A program made the position numbers and the translations under genes. 64,000 nt of DNA from G965214625 sp965214625. GTDB taxonomy: Bacteria; Pseudomonadota; Gammaproteobacteria; Arenicellales; Poriferihabitantaceae. Every line of letters starts with the position of its first letter. Positions within the stretch are counted from its first letter, which is position 1. A model generated the notes under the pieces. The model was not told where the DNA came from, did not search any database, and saw nothing but the letters and a program-made list of their open reading frames with translations. The stretch covers positions 2,170,001 through 2,234,000 of the forward strand of contig OZ243962.1 in NCBI GenBank assembly GCA_965214625.1, given 5' to 3'. Shown in pieces: positions 17,068 to 26,118 of this stretch.

Positions 17068-18207
17068 TTATCCATTAGTCGGTTCCAGCAAGGGCAAAAT
17101 ATTTTTCTTCAGTCTGTGTGCTCCTCTCTCCAGTGTATGACAGGCATGAAATCTTGCCTGGGAGTGACGCGACATGGCGGCGATCCTATCCGGGTGATCA
17201 AGTAGATTCTCGATCTGTTGTGCCAGGTTCGCGCCATTGATCCGTTCAATCAAAACGCCGGTCTGATGATGTTGAACCAGTTGTTCTATTCCGCCCGAGT
17301 TTCCGGCGATAACGGGTAATCCACAGGCCAAGGCTTCCAGTACGGCCATGCCAAAGGCTTCATTGATGGCGGGCCATACAAAGAGGTTACACGCATACAT
17401 GCATTGATAAATATAGGCTTTCTCCTGCATGCCCAACAGATGAACGTTGTGGTATGGCTTGAAGGCCTGCTTGATCTCACCGTGCATACTTCCTCCGCCA
17501 ATCACGATCAGTTCCCAGTCCTTTCTTTGCATGTGATCGAGCGTATCGGCAAGCACGCGGTACGATTCGAGTTTGCTCCCTGCACGCATCATCGCAACGC
17601 AAAGCAGCCAGTAGTGGTCGGCGTGAATCTTTTTTTCGATCGCGATTTGTTGGCGAATCAGATGACGGTTCGTGTTTTGTGGCGGCAATGCGAGAAACGG
17701 TTTGAGGTCGACGATGTTGGTTTTGGATGAAATGTTTTTTTCAATCTGTGCCCGGTCGATTGGGTTGAGATTGAACACCAGATCGGCCCTGTGCAGGGCG
17801 TCGATCGAACACTGGTATCCTTCCTTCCATTTCCCATGTGCCTGTTTGGGGGCGACCGAGGCTTCGGCGACAATGTAAGGAATACCCAATGCCTCACTGA
17901 CCGGTGGACCGATCCAGTCCGGTGCCTTGTGGTAGAGATGATAGGTGAACCAGCAGGTCGGTTTTTTCTTCGGCGGCAGAGTCTGGTAATGGTTGATCAG
18001 GTGGGTTGCCGCGTGTTGGCCACGTTGTTTCAGATGTCGTTGGAGTTGCCGGTCGCCGGCTCCTTCCCAGCTTCTCAGGTCACTGGCCACATGGACATCG
18101 AAGCCGGCGAACGTCAATGCCTTCAACAACAGTCTCGCAATATGACGATCACCCGATGGTGTCGGATGATTCGGGGGTTTCATCGGTGCATAAAATGCGA
18201 TGTTCAA
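17068..18207 (-). CDS. Glycosyltransferase family 4 protein
   Basis: GT-B fold glycosyltransferase of about 380 residues. The N-terminus LNIAFYAPMKPPNHPTPSGDR is the standard opening of a GT4 subgroup, so I start at the TTG at 18207; the frame is open to an upstream start at 18255 that would nearly touch panB. The C-terminal nucleotide-sugar half has LIVIGGGSMHGEI, the LFVWPAINEAFGMAVLEALACGLPV block with the E-x7-E donor motif (EAFGMAVLE), and AGNSGGIEQLV. Substrate is unknown; with the second GT4 gene at 19134-20360 it probably contributes to surface polysaccharide or LPS. Its 3' end abuts an IS630 relic but appears intact. Confidence 0.87.
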   Translation of the reverse strand: MNIAFYAPMKPPNHPTPSGDRHIARLLLKALTFAGFDVHVASDLRSWEGAGDRQLQRHLKQRGQHAATHLINHYQTLPPKKKPTCWFTYHLYHKAPDWIGPPVSEALGIPYIVAEASVAPKQAHGKWKEGYQCSIDALHRADLVFNLNPIDRAQIEKNISSKTNIVDLKPFLALPPQNTNRHLIRQQIAIEKKIHADHYWLLCVAMMRAGSKLESYRVLADTLDHMQRKDWELIVIGGGSMHGEIKQAFKPYHNVHLLGMQEKAYIYQCMYACNLFVWPAINEAFGMAVLEALACGLPVIAGNSGGIEQLVQHHQTGVLIERINGANLAQQIENLLDHPDRIAAMSRHSQARFHACHTLERGAHRLKKNILPLLEPTNG

Positions 18208-18284
18208 TGCGGGTTGTCCTGAATTGAACGGTGAATTCAGGGATAATAGCATCAATCATCCCTATCAAGATCGGGTCGTGTGAA

Positions 18285-19103
18285 ATGTCAGTACAAAGTC
18301 AGCGTGGTCGGACTGTGACCGTGGGTACCCTAAAACAAATGAAGCGCGATGGAGCGCGGTTTGCCGCGCTCACTGCGTATGATTACTGTAGTGCCTATGC
18401 GGCGCATGCGGCGGGTGTTGAGGTCTTGTTGGTCGGTGACTCCCTGGGCATGGTGATCCAGGGTCACGATAGCAGTCTGCCGGTCACCATTGAAGATATG
18501 GCCTACCATGTCCGCTGTGTGAAGCGGGCAAACGTAGGGTCGTTGCTGATTGCCGACTTGCCGTTCATGAGTTATTACTCAGAATCAAAAAGTCTGGAAA
18601 ACGCTGCTGTTTTGATGCGTGAGGGGGCACAGATGGTGAAACTGGAAGGGGGCGCATGGCTTGCGGAAACCACCCGGCTGTTGGCAGAGAGGGGGATTCC
18701 GGTGTGTGCCCATATGGGGCTGACACCACAGTCGATCAATCATCTTGGGGGATACCGGGTCCAGGGCCGTGATCCGACACAAAGTGCCTTGATTGTGGAT
18801 GAAGCCAAAGTACTCCAGCAGGCGGGTGCCAGTGTCATACTGATTGAGTGTGTGCCGGCCAGTTTGGGACGCTTGCTGACGGAAAGTCTGGAGGTGCCCG
18901 TCATCGGGATCGGTGCCGGCCCCGGTACCGATGGACAAATTCTGGTCTGGCATGATTTGCTTGGACTGTATCCGGGTAAAACGGCTAAATTTGTCAAGAA
19001 TTTTCTGGCGGGAAATCAACAGGGGATACAGGGAGCTCTGGAAAATTATGTCAATGAGGTCAAGGCAGGCCGATTCCCTGACAAGGAACACAGCTATTCA
19101 TAG
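18285..19103 (+). CDS. panB: 3-methyl-2-oxobutanoate hydroxymethyltransferase (ketopantoate hydroxymethyltransferase)
   Basis: First enzyme of pantothenate (vitamin B5, CoA) synthesis; it adds a hydroxymethyl group from methylene-tetrahydrofolate to 2-oxoisovalerate. The 272-residue product starts at the ATG at 18285 (MSVQSQRGRTV), preferred over the leaderless extension to 18231. TAYDYCSA, VGDSLGMVIQGHDS with the metal-binding Asp, AHMGLTPQSIN and VPVIGIGAGPGTDGQ are all conserved. panC is not adjacent. It is divergent from one glycosyltransferase and convergent with another, 30 bases away. Confidence 0.95.
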   Translation: MSVQSQRGRTVTVGTLKQMKRDGARFAALTAYDYCSAYAAHAAGVEVLLVGDSLGMVIQGHDSSLPVTIEDMAYHVRCVKRANVGSLLIADLPFMSYYSESKSLENAAVLMREGAQMVKLEGGAWLAETTRLLAERGIPVCAHMGLTPQSINHLGGYRVQGRDPTQSALIVDEAKVLQQAGASVILIECVPASLGRLLTESLEVPVIGIGAGPGTDGQILVWHDLLGLYPGKTAKFVKNFLAGNQQGIQGALENYVNEVKAGRFPDKEHSYS

Positions 19104-19133
19104 AGCGCGCCACAATAAGGGAACGAAAAAACC

Positions 19134-20360
19134 TTACAGGTCTTCGAGCAGTTGATGTAATTCGCGATGGTTGCTTTGCATATCGAATCGATCTTGTACG
19201 GTTCTCTGGCCGGACAGCCCCATGGTTTTTCTCAGTTGCGGAGAGGTGATGAGTTTGCGAATGGCCCGGGTGAGTGCGGCCGTATTTTCAGGTTCCACCA
19301 GCAGACCGTTTTGTCCCGACTGTACGAGTTCTGGAATACCCGAGATGTGAGTGGAAATCACGGGCAGGCCTTGACTTTGCGCCTCGACTAACACATTGGG
19401 CAAGCCGTCGCGATCTCCCGCCGGGTCAATCAGGCTGTTGAGAATGAAAATATCCGATTGCCGCAAGTGTGTCAGCACCTGGTCCTGCGGCCGGGGGCCG
19501 AGCCATTGAACCCGCCCATCAATGGCAAGCTGCTGGCTCTGCTGTTTCAGATCGTCGAGTAACGGACCGCCACCGACATGAACAAACTGCCAGTGGACGG
19601 TGTTCGGAAGCCGGGACAAGGCGACGAGCAATCCACGATACCCTTTCTTCTCCACGGCCCGTCCGATACTCAAAATCACCACGGGGTGAGTGGAATCAGT
19701 GCCATCATGCGGTGAATATCGAGGTTGCACACAGTCAAAACGGTTGAGATCCAGGCCATGATAATTGAGTCGGATCTTGTTCTGATTGTGACATAAGCCA
19801 CGCAAGTACTGTGCATTCGCTTCGGTGCAGGTTGTCAGCCAGGCGCAATCGTCGATTTTTTCGGTGATTTCCCATGCCGGGCTGGTCCAGATGTCTTTTG
19901 CATGGGCGGAACAGGCCCAGGCGATACCCCGGATTCGACAGGCGTATCGGGTGACCGAAGCAGGGGTATGGAGAAAATGAACATAGACCTTGGCAATGTT
20001 GGCGGGAAGCTCGGATGCGAATACGAAGGCCTGCCCCAGACGTCGGATTCGGTTTGCCGTCGGGTCCCGTTTGAAATCCTGCCACCATAATCGAAACAGC
20101 TGGCAGGCGACAATTTGTTTTCGGAGTTTCCATGCCGATCTGATTACGCGCAGTGGTTGCTGATAAAGATATTCAGGCAAATAGACGACCGGGGCCTTGA
20201 TCTCGGCATGGATCGGATGGACTGCCTTGTCGGTCGGCAATCTGAGTGAAAACAGGGTGATGTCGAATCGGTATTCTTCCAAAGCGCGGATTTCCTGTGC
20301 GATAAAGGTTTCCGACAATCGGGGATAACCCTTGAGTACAATGGCGAGGGGGATACGCAT
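19134..20360 (-). CDS. Glycosyltransferase family 4 protein
   Basis: 408-residue GT-B glycosyltransferase. It starts MRIPLAIVLKGYPRLSETFIAQEI, the opening of colanic-acid/exopolysaccharide type GT4 enzymes. An acceptor-domain segment FSAHAKDI-like (ACSAHAKDIW) follows. The donor domain contains VILSIGRAVEKKGYRGLL, VHVGGGPLLDDL and the catalytic E-x7-E stretch GDRDGLPNVLVEAQSQGLPVI. It probably transfers a hexose to a lipid-linked or LPS glycan. No flippase or polymerase gene is nearby. Confidence 0.9.
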   Translation of the reverse strand: MRIPLAIVLKGYPRLSETFIAQEIRALEEYRFDITLFSLRLPTDKAVHPIHAEIKAPVVYLPEYLYQQPLRVIRSAWKLRKQIVACQLFRLWWQDFKRDPTANRIRRLGQAFVFASELPANIAKVYVHFLHTPASVTRYACRIRGIAWACSAHAKDIWTSPAWEITEKIDDCAWLTTCTEANAQYLRGLCHNQNKIRLNYHGLDLNRFDCVQPRYSPHDGTDSTHPVVILSIGRAVEKKGYRGLLVALSRLPNTVHWQFVHVGGGPLLDDLKQQSQQLAIDGRVQWLGPRPQDQVLTHLRQSDIFILNSLIDPAGDRDGLPNVLVEAQSQGLPVISTHISGIPELVQSGQNGLLVEPENTAALTRAIRKLITSPQLRKTMGLSGQRTVQDRFDMQSNHRELHQLLEDL

Positions 20361-20597
20361 TCGAGATCGTTTGACGACAGGTTAGAGATTGTTTTTTATA
20401 CTATGCTCAGTCCTTTACTTTATTTCAATCATGGCGCCTCAGTGCAGCAAATGCTCACATACTTTTTTACTGACGGTGAGATCAATCAAGCCGTTCAATC
20501 GGAGTAAACTACGGCAGTCAGAATAACTACAGTTGAACTGAAATTGATCGGACACCCGTTGATTGGAAGCTGTATCGTCGACCGGGAACTTATCGAG

Positions 20598-20720
20598 TTA
20601 TCTGCGCACATCGCAACTCTCGACAGCATCGAGCACCACATGATCCCGCTCGATTTCCCGATGAAATCGCTCGGGGACCCGCGCCCAATCTCGAGCCTCC
20701 ACGAGAAAGGGAATGCTCGA
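20598..20720 (-). pseudogene. C-terminal fragment of an MNT-type nucleotidyltransferase (antitoxin-like)
   Basis: Minus-strand open fragment containing SSIPFLVEARDWARVPE followed by FHREIERDHVVL. This matches the end of small MntA-like nucleotidyltransferases, where LPFKVDVVDW-x-FRKIIE is conserved. It joins the hsdM fragment upstream in a different frame, and no N-terminal GSR-x-DxD catalytic part is present. Remnant only; identification rests on this one block. Confidence 0.4.
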
Positions 20721-20732
20721 CTCCCGAAGTCC

Positions 20733-20912
20733 AAGGCTTCCAGGTTGGCGGCGTCGAGGTGAGCTCCCTCCGCCTGCTGCTCGCGCAGTTGGGCAGCGAA
20801 CCGCTTCATCTTGTCTTCAAACGGTTCGTCGTCCTCCTCTTGCAGCACCGCACCGACATAGCGGCCAGTCGCCAGGACGGACCCGCATTGTTTGTCCGCT
20901 TCGCCTATAGAG
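20733..20912 (-). pseudogene. hsdM: C-terminal fragment of a type I restriction methyltransferase (HsdM)
   Basis: About 55 codons matching the extreme C-terminus of HsdM: TGRYVGAV, then EEDDEPFEDKMKRFAAQLREQ, then AEGAHLDAANLEAL. In intact HsdM this is GRYVGA, an acidic run, PFEDKM and LREQQAEAARLDAAI just before the stop. The methyltransferase core, hsdS and hsdR are absent from the window. The fragment fuses to unrelated coding debris, so it marks the scar of a lost restriction system. Confidence 0.7.
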
Positions 20913-21046
20913 TACTAACTTGCCTGTGAAGCTTGAGGCACGATAATTATTGGGAATTATACGCCATCGTTGAGAAACAGAATATTATTACGGTTTCTTA
21001 TAAGATTACTGCTTTGGAGTTTTGTTTGGGTTTGGTATTTTACCCA

Positions 21047-21817
21047 TTAGAAGCTGGCGGTATTCAGCCAATTGGCCACCATTTCGGTCAGGGTATCCCC
21101 TTTGTCCCGGAAGAAATGGTCCGCACCCTCGACCACCATCTGGGTTGAATCAGGGTGACCGTTTTTCTCCAGCATCTCGGCTCTTATCGCTACCATGGAC
21201 AAGGGGCGGGGGTACTCCTCGCTACCATAGATGTCGAGTACGGGAACGGTCATCCTATCGATAGGGAAGAGGGTCTTGAGTACCTGCCCTTGGTCTGTCG
21301 CACCAAGACCCATGGCGACATAGCCATCAATGGCCTGTTCGCCGTTTCGGTTCAACCAGTCATTGGCCATGTGGACGCCACAACTGTGTGCCGCCAGAAC
21401 CTTGGTCTGATATCCTTTTTTTCTCAAGAAATCCAGACCGGCCTCGATCCGTACATGGGCAAATTCCAGAATGGGAAGGTAGTCGTAATACTTCTTCCCT
21501 TTTTCCAGAACGGGCATCTGCAAGGCCAGCGTCGACCAGCCTGCCTCGACAAGTCCGACCCGCATCGGCCCCACGACATTACCGTCCTCGGGATGCGTAT
21601 CCCTTCCGTGCAGTATCAAGGCTGCCCCGACCGGTTCATCGGCCTGCGTGTAGAGAGCCAGGAATGTCCGGTCCCGGGCATTCAGCCACAAGGCCTCTCC
21701 ATCAAAGAGGTGGGGTACGATTTCTTCGGCGATGCGGTGTTCGCGCGCATAATCGGGCACATCGGCTGCATGGCCCGTGTTCAGGAATAGGAACACGGGC
21801 AGCAGGTATCGAAACAT
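21047..21817 (-). CDS. Secreted alpha/beta-hydrolase-like protein, DUF3530 type
   Basis: 256 residues from the ATG at 21817 (a GTG at 21838 would add seven). A signal peptide (MFRYLLPVFLFLNTGHA) predicts periplasmic location. The fold is recognisable: ALILHGRDTHPEDGN forms the oxyanion loop, KVLAAHSCGVHMAN the nucleophile elbow with Ser, VPVLDIYGSEEYP the acid strand, and VVEGADHFFRDKGD the catalytic His. DUF3530 proteins have no settled substrate. It lies 70 bases after a rhodanese-domain gene on the same strand and may be cotranscribed with it. Confidence 0.75.
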   Translation of the reverse strand: MFRYLLPVFLFLNTGHAADVPDYAREHRIAEEIVPHLFDGEALWLNARDRTFLALYTQADEPVGAALILHGRDTHPEDGNVVGPMRVGLVEAGWSTLALQMPVLEKGKKYYDYLPILEFAHVRIEAGLDFLRKKGYQTKVLAAHSCGVHMANDWLNRNGEQAIDGYVAMGLGATDQGQVLKTLFPIDRMTVPVLDIYGSEEYPRPLSMVAIRAEMLEKNGHPDSTQMVVEGADHFFRDKGDTLTEMVANWLNTASF

Positions 21818-21886
21818 ACGCACTCGACGAATCACCAAAAGGTGATCGAAGCGACCAATAAAAAACCGTATTTATCCGTTATGGAG

Positions 21887-22588
21887 TCAGGGTTTTACGG
21901 TCGTGAAGCCCAGGATTTCCCAGGTTTGCATGCCGTCACGGTACCACTTGATGTTCTCTGCAGGGTAGCCGTACTTGAGCAGGGTCGTGATGCTGGCAGG
22001 CGACTGACCACACCACATGCCGTTGCAGAACAGGACCAGTGTCTTGGCATTACTGTAGTCAAACACCTCGTCCACTCGGTTATTGGCGATGGCATCATCG
22101 ACTTCGATGAAATCCACCCCCTCCGCCAGCTTGACATTGAACTGCTCCGTCATCGTGTTGATGATGACTTCCGTGGTTGCACCCTTGGACGGAGTCAGCA
22201 AGGTCCAGGGAACGTTGACGGCACCGGGAATGGTACCTCTGGCTACCCAGTCCGGTGTGCGGGAATCCACCAGCATGATACTGTCGTCACCGGCGGTCAT
22301 CTTCGCGGCATAGTCGAGCAGTTCAATTTCGCCGAGCGTCTGCACCCCCTCTGCCAGGTTCATCGGCTGAATACAGAAAGGCGGGCAGGGCCGCGAGGTC
22401 TTGGCGAATGCGGGAATAACCGTATTCTTGTTGTCCTGGTTGCGCATGATGTCTACCGGTTGACCATTATGGGTTACGGTGACTGACATCAGATCGGGTG
22501 TGATCCCCACCGGTTTGTTCTCTGCCATTGCCGGAGAGGCGAGGCTCGCTGCAAGCAGGGCAGACAACAGAATTTCAGGGTATTTCAT
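21887..22588 (-). CDS. Periplasmic rhodanese-domain protein
   Basis: 233 residues with a signal peptide ending near PAMA. The single rhodanese domain spans roughly residues 90-230: IMLVDSRTPDWVARGTIPGAVNVPW is the CH2A-like start, and LFCNGMWCGQSPAS is the active-site loop with the catalytic Cys at its first C. A second Cys four residues on could form a disulfide. An extra Cys-rich loop (SRPCPPFCIQP) precedes the domain. It probably carries sulfur or senses thiols in the periplasm. Downstream of it, in the same direction, lies the DUF3530-like hydrolase. Confidence 0.82.
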   Translation of the reverse strand: MKYPEILLSALLAASLASPAMAENKPVGITPDLMSVTVTHNGQPVDIMRNQDNKNTVIPAFAKTSRPCPPFCIQPMNLAEGVQTLGEIELLDYAAKMTAGDDSIMLVDSRTPDWVARGTIPGAVNVPWTLLTPSKGATTEVIINTMTEQFNVKLAEGVDFIEVDDAIANNRVDEVFDYSNAKTLVLFCNGMWCGQSPASITTLLKYGYPAENIKWYRDGMQTWEILGFTTVKP

Positions 22589-22711
22589 ATCAGATTCCTC
22601 CAGTCATTATTGGTTAGTCAGGTTGGGTGTTGCAAGGGCTGCACCGGAATGTCCCACTGGACCAGACAGCCTGATGGTCAGGTTGTCTGGTCTCAAGAGA
22701 CGAGCCGCGAA

Positions 22712-22909
22712 TCAGCATTCGGGGTCTTCTTCCTCTTCTTCCATTTCTGTCTCGGTGGTGACCGTGGTGCTCTGGAAGAGAATATTGCAAGTGGCTGCCG
22801 ACGGGCGTTCACTACCAGCCGTGGCATGGAACATGGCTCCTCCCAGGACAGAGGACAGCAGGAGAAGAAATGCCGCAATCAGCGCGTGAAACAGGGTTCG
22901 GATTTTCAT
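22712..22909 (-). CDS. Small secreted protein with acidic Cys-terminated tail
   Basis: 65 residues from the ATG at 22909. Basic N-terminus, a strong hydrophobic core (ALIAAFLLLLSSVLGGAMF) and a cleavage site near AMFHATA predict export. The short mature part ends in a run of glutamates and PEC (EMEEEEEDPEC), with one other Cys. Function unknown. The tail could bind a metal or the two Cys could pair. It is 124 bases upstream of, and codirectional with, the rhodanese gene, so a thiol or metal-related role in the same unit is possible. Confidence 0.5.
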   Translation of the reverse strand: MKIRTLFHALIAAFLLLLSSVLGGAMFHATAGSERPSAATCNILFQSTTVTTETEMEEEEEDPEC

Positions 22910-23353
22910 GGCGGGACGGAGAGCCGGATCGTTGGTTTTGGGTGAGGACCGAAGGCGCATCGTTCTAATCACCGTTTGATCGCAACCGGCACACTCCGGT
23001 CGTTTGGTCTGTTGACGACCAAATAGCCCTCATCGCCGAAGGTTATCGATTCGGACATCAATTGAGCTATTTTCTCACCAAATTTATTCAAAATCACATT
23101 ACGAAGACACCTGAGAGGGAAGGGAGCTTCTTGCAGAAGCTGCGGATCACCATGAATCTGCCATCCGACAATCTACACAACTGATCGGGTCGAGGATCAG
23201 TCTCAGAAGATGGTACGAGAACCCCCGTGGACTTTCAGCCCGTGCGGACCCGCTTTAAGATATCTTTTTCGAAACGCCCCTCCGGTCATTTAAAGGTTGT
23301 TCTGATTCCATTGAGTTCATTATATCCTTTTTTAGAAAAATTTAAACTTCTGT
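22910..23353. other. Gene-free stretch
   Basis: Contains a 7-bp hairpin, TTTGGTC and GACCAAA around a seven-base loop (23002-23022), without a T-run. Otherwise no recognisable gene, RNA or repeat. Confidence 0.35.
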
Positions 23354-23830
23354 ATGTGTGGCGGTCGAATTCATCGGCTCCGCTTGCAGCAGGGCACCAT
23401 CATTTGCAGTACCGCAGGGTCATTTCACACTAGTCATAGGGTAATGAGATTCAAAAAAGTCCGGTTGGTATTGACTATTGGGAAGTGGTTGCGGTCTAAG
23501 GGGGGATGGCTGATGCGTTTGACAAATCCGAAGGTGGTTATCCGTGAGGTTGAGGTCCTTGTGGTCTGCCCGGAGGAACGGCGCCGATGGCATGAACTCA
23601 TGGCGCAGCATCACTCTCTGGGTTTTCGGCAGTTTGCGGGGTACGGACTGCGTCATGTGGCGGTCTGACGCGGGCACTGGCTGGCTCTGGCTGGCTCTGG
23701 CAGTCGTATTGGGATTGCCATATCAAACCTGGTTTTGACCTACAGGAAGACCGGCACGAACACTCTGTGCCTGGTGCACCTCGGCTCTCATTCCGAACTC
23801 AGCCTGTAAATATCGACATTTTCTCCTTGG
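23354..23830 (+). pseudogene. DUF4338 (DruA-like / transposase-like) N-terminal remnant
   Basis: Plus-strand fragment reading EVLVVCPEERRRWHELMAQH, then HSLGFRQFAGYGLRHVAV. This matches the start of DUF4338 proteins (pattern ERxRW-ELM-x-HHYLGF--VG--LRYVAV). The family includes DruA of Druantia defence and many transposon-associated proteins. A TGA at about 23666 interrupts it; the frame then continues RGHWLALAGSGSRIGIA, as the family would (GRWLALLGW), before losing similarity and stopping near 23825. The large C-terminal part is gone. Confidence 0.55.
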
Positions 23831-23947
23831 TTTGAGTATGTATGGAATTCTCCAAGAAATTATAGAAAGGAGAGTTATCCAAGTTGTGATAGAAGTTGTG
23901 GGCATGTCCTGTCACTGATATGCCAATAAAATAGCGCGTGTCGTCGA

Positions 23948-25117
23948 TTATTTGTATGGATCTGCCGCATCCCTTAACCCGTCACCAAAGAAATTGAACG
24001 CCAGGATGATTATCACGACCGGCATGACCGGAAGTATGAGCCAGGGATAGAGCGCAACGACGTTGATGTTTTGAGCTTCATTGAGTAATACACCCCAGCT
24101 TGTGACCGGTGGACGCAACCCCAGACCGAGGAAGGACAGGGCGGTTTCTCCCAGTATCATGCCGGGTATGGACAGGGTTGCCGAGGCAATGATATGGCTC
24201 GAAAAGCCCGGAAGCAGATGCCGGGTAATGATGCGACCGGGTTTTGCACCCATCAGACGAGCGGCGGTGCAATAATCTTCCTCTCGTAACGCCAGCAGCT
24301 TGGATCGAACGGCGCGAGCCAGCCCGGTCCAGTCCAGCAGAGCCAGTATGATGGTGATGCCAAAGAACACCAGTATCGGACTCCAGGTCACGGGCAAGAT
24401 GGCGGACAAGGCCATCCACAAGGGCAATTCCGGGAAAGAGCGAATGATTTCGATCGTTCGCTGGATCGCTGAATCAATCCAACCGCCATAATAGCCCGCC
24501 AATCCGCCCAGCAGTAATCCCAGAAACAGACTCACCACAATGCCGCCCAATCCGATCAGCAGGGAAATACGCGCCCCATAGACAATTCTTGAAAACATGT
24601 CCCGGCCTAGGCGATCTGTTCCAAAAAGGAACAAGGTGCCGTTTTCGGCAGGACAGAAAAAGTGAAAATCGGCACTGACAAGACCCCAGAATTGATATTG
24701 ATCCCCGCGACACAAGAAGCGAATCTGAAATACTTTATTTGGGTTCGGCGTATATTCCCTTTTCAGATTGTCCATGTTGAGATGGTAGTCATGACCATAG
24801 ACGAAAGGACCCATGAATTCCCCGTTATGGAAGAAATGAATCGCTTGGGGCGGTGCGTAGATATATTCGGTATGCCGGGTATGCAGGTTGTAGGGGGAAA
24901 GCAACTCGGAAATGAGTGTTGACGCGTAAATCAGCAATATCAAGAATCCGCAATAGACCGCGAGTTTGTGGCGCTTGAGCTTCCACCACATCAGTTTCTT
25001 GCGTGAGGCAAGGAAATATTTCTCCTGTTCCGGGGTCAGTTTTTCGACCGAGTAGGGATCAAATGCATCCGCAGAGACATAATGCCCCATTTCGTGGTGC
25101 TGATCCGGGCGTGTCAT
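23948..25117 (-). CDS. Peptide ABC transporter permease, DppC/YejE-like
   Basis: 389-residue inner-membrane permease. A long cytosolic/first-helix N-terminus (to about residue 70) and a roughly 100-residue periplasmic insert (YIYAPPQAIHFF to LCRGDQYQFWG) precede the core, as in the YejE/oligopeptide OppC-like group. FGTDRLGRDMFSRIVYGARISL is the classic DppC entry. The EAA loop is EEDYCTAARLMGAKPGRIITRHLLPG, and FLGLGLRPPVTSWGVLL comes near the end. Its ATG overlaps the stop of the upstream permease by four bases (ATGA), so the two are translated together. Last gene of a four-gene operon. Confidence 0.94.
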   Translation of the reverse strand: MTRPDQHHEMGHYVSADAFDPYSVEKLTPEQEKYFLASRKKLMWWKLKRHKLAVYCGFLILLIYASTLISELLSPYNLHTRHTEYIYAPPQAIHFFHNGEFMGPFVYGHDYHLNMDNLKREYTPNPNKVFQIRFLCRGDQYQFWGLVSADFHFFCPAENGTLFLFGTDRLGRDMFSRIVYGARISLLIGLGGIVVSLFLGLLLGGLAGYYGGWIDSAIQRTIEIIRSFPELPLWMALSAILPVTWSPILVFFGITIILALLDWTGLARAVRSKLLALREEDYCTAARLMGAKPGRIITRHLLPGFSSHIIASATLSIPGMILGETALSFLGLGLRPPVTSWGVLLNEAQNINVVALYPWLILPVMPVVIIILAFNFFGDGLRDAADPYK

Positions 25118-26112
25118 TGGACCTGGTCTCCCTGCAATCGGATTCGAGGGTCAAGCCACGCAAGCAGAAGATCAGAGATCAACATGCCGACTACGGTCAA
25201 CAGGGACAGGAACATGAGAAACGAGCCGGCAAGATACATGTCCTGACTTTGCAGTGCGTTGAGCAACATCGGCCCGGTGGTGGGCAGGGAGAGGACGATG
25301 GCGGTGATTTCAGCACCGGAAATGACGCTGGGCAGCAGACTGCCAATATCGGCAATAAAAAAATTCAGCGCCATGCGCAGCGGATATTTGGTCAACAATC
25401 TGAATGGAGGCAATCCCTTGGCCCTGCCGGTGAGCACATACTGTTTGTCCAGTTCATCCAGCAGGTTTGCCCTGAGTCGTCGGATCATCCCGGCCGTCCC
25501 GGATGTGCCGATCACGACGACCGGAATCCACAGGTGCTCAAGTACCGATTTGAGTTTGTCCCAGCTCCATGGCTGTTCCAGGTACTGCGGTTCCATCAGG
25601 CCGCCGATCGATGTACCGAACCAGACGTTGGCGAAATAAAGCATTACCAGCGCCAGCAAAAAGTTCGGCGTGGCAAGACCGATGAACCCGAGCAGCGTCA
25701 ACCCGTAATCCCCCCAGCTGTACTGGTGGGTAGCCGAATAAATGCCAATCGGAAAGGCGATGACCCACGTGAAGATAATCGTCACCATGGACACGATGAT
25801 AGTCAACCAGATCCGGTCACCGACGACTTCACTGACAGGCAGATCGAATTCAAACGAATACCCCAGATTGCCCACGAAAAATCCGCTTATCCAACGGCCA
25901 TACTGGATGAGGAATGGCTGATCGAGACCGTACTGCTGGCGCAAAAACCGAATCTTTTCGGGATCCACGGATTCGCCCTGGCTTTCCAGTTCGGCGATAT
26001 GTGTTTCCAGATAATCGCCCGGTGGCAGCTGAATAATGACAAAGATGATGAAACTGATCACCAGCAAGGTGGGAATCATCATCAACAGGCGTTTGAAAAC
26101 GTAACGAAACAT
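25114..26112 (-). CDS. Peptide ABC transporter permease, DppB/YejB-like
   Basis: 332-residue permease of the same importer. It starts MFRYVFKRLLMMIPTLLVISFI, carries an insert between the first two helices (ETHIAELESQGESVDPEK), then LGYSFEF, and has the EAA loop VLTGRAKGLPPFRLLTKYPLRMAL. Six hydrophobic segments are visible. It follows the binding-protein gene by six bases and overlaps the next permease, so it is an internal gene of a tight operon. The insert and the unusually large binding protein fit the oligopeptide/microcin-C-like subgroup. Confidence 0.94.
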   Translation of the reverse strand: MFRYVFKRLLMMIPTLLVISFIIFVIIQLPPGDYLETHIAELESQGESVDPEKIRFLRQQYGLDQPFLIQYGRWISGFFVGNLGYSFEFDLPVSEVVGDRIWLTIIVSMVTIIFTWVIAFPIGIYSATHQYSWGDYGLTLLGFIGLATPNFLLALVMLYFANVWFGTSIGGLMEPQYLEQPWSWDKLKSVLEHLWIPVVVIGTSGTAGMIRRLRANLLDELDKQYVLTGRAKGLPPFRLLTKYPLRMALNFFIADIGSLLPSVISGAEITAIVLSLPTTGPMLLNALQSQDMYLAGSFLMFLSLLTVVGMLISDLLLAWLDPRIRLQGDQVQ

Positions 26113-26118
26113 GACCGA

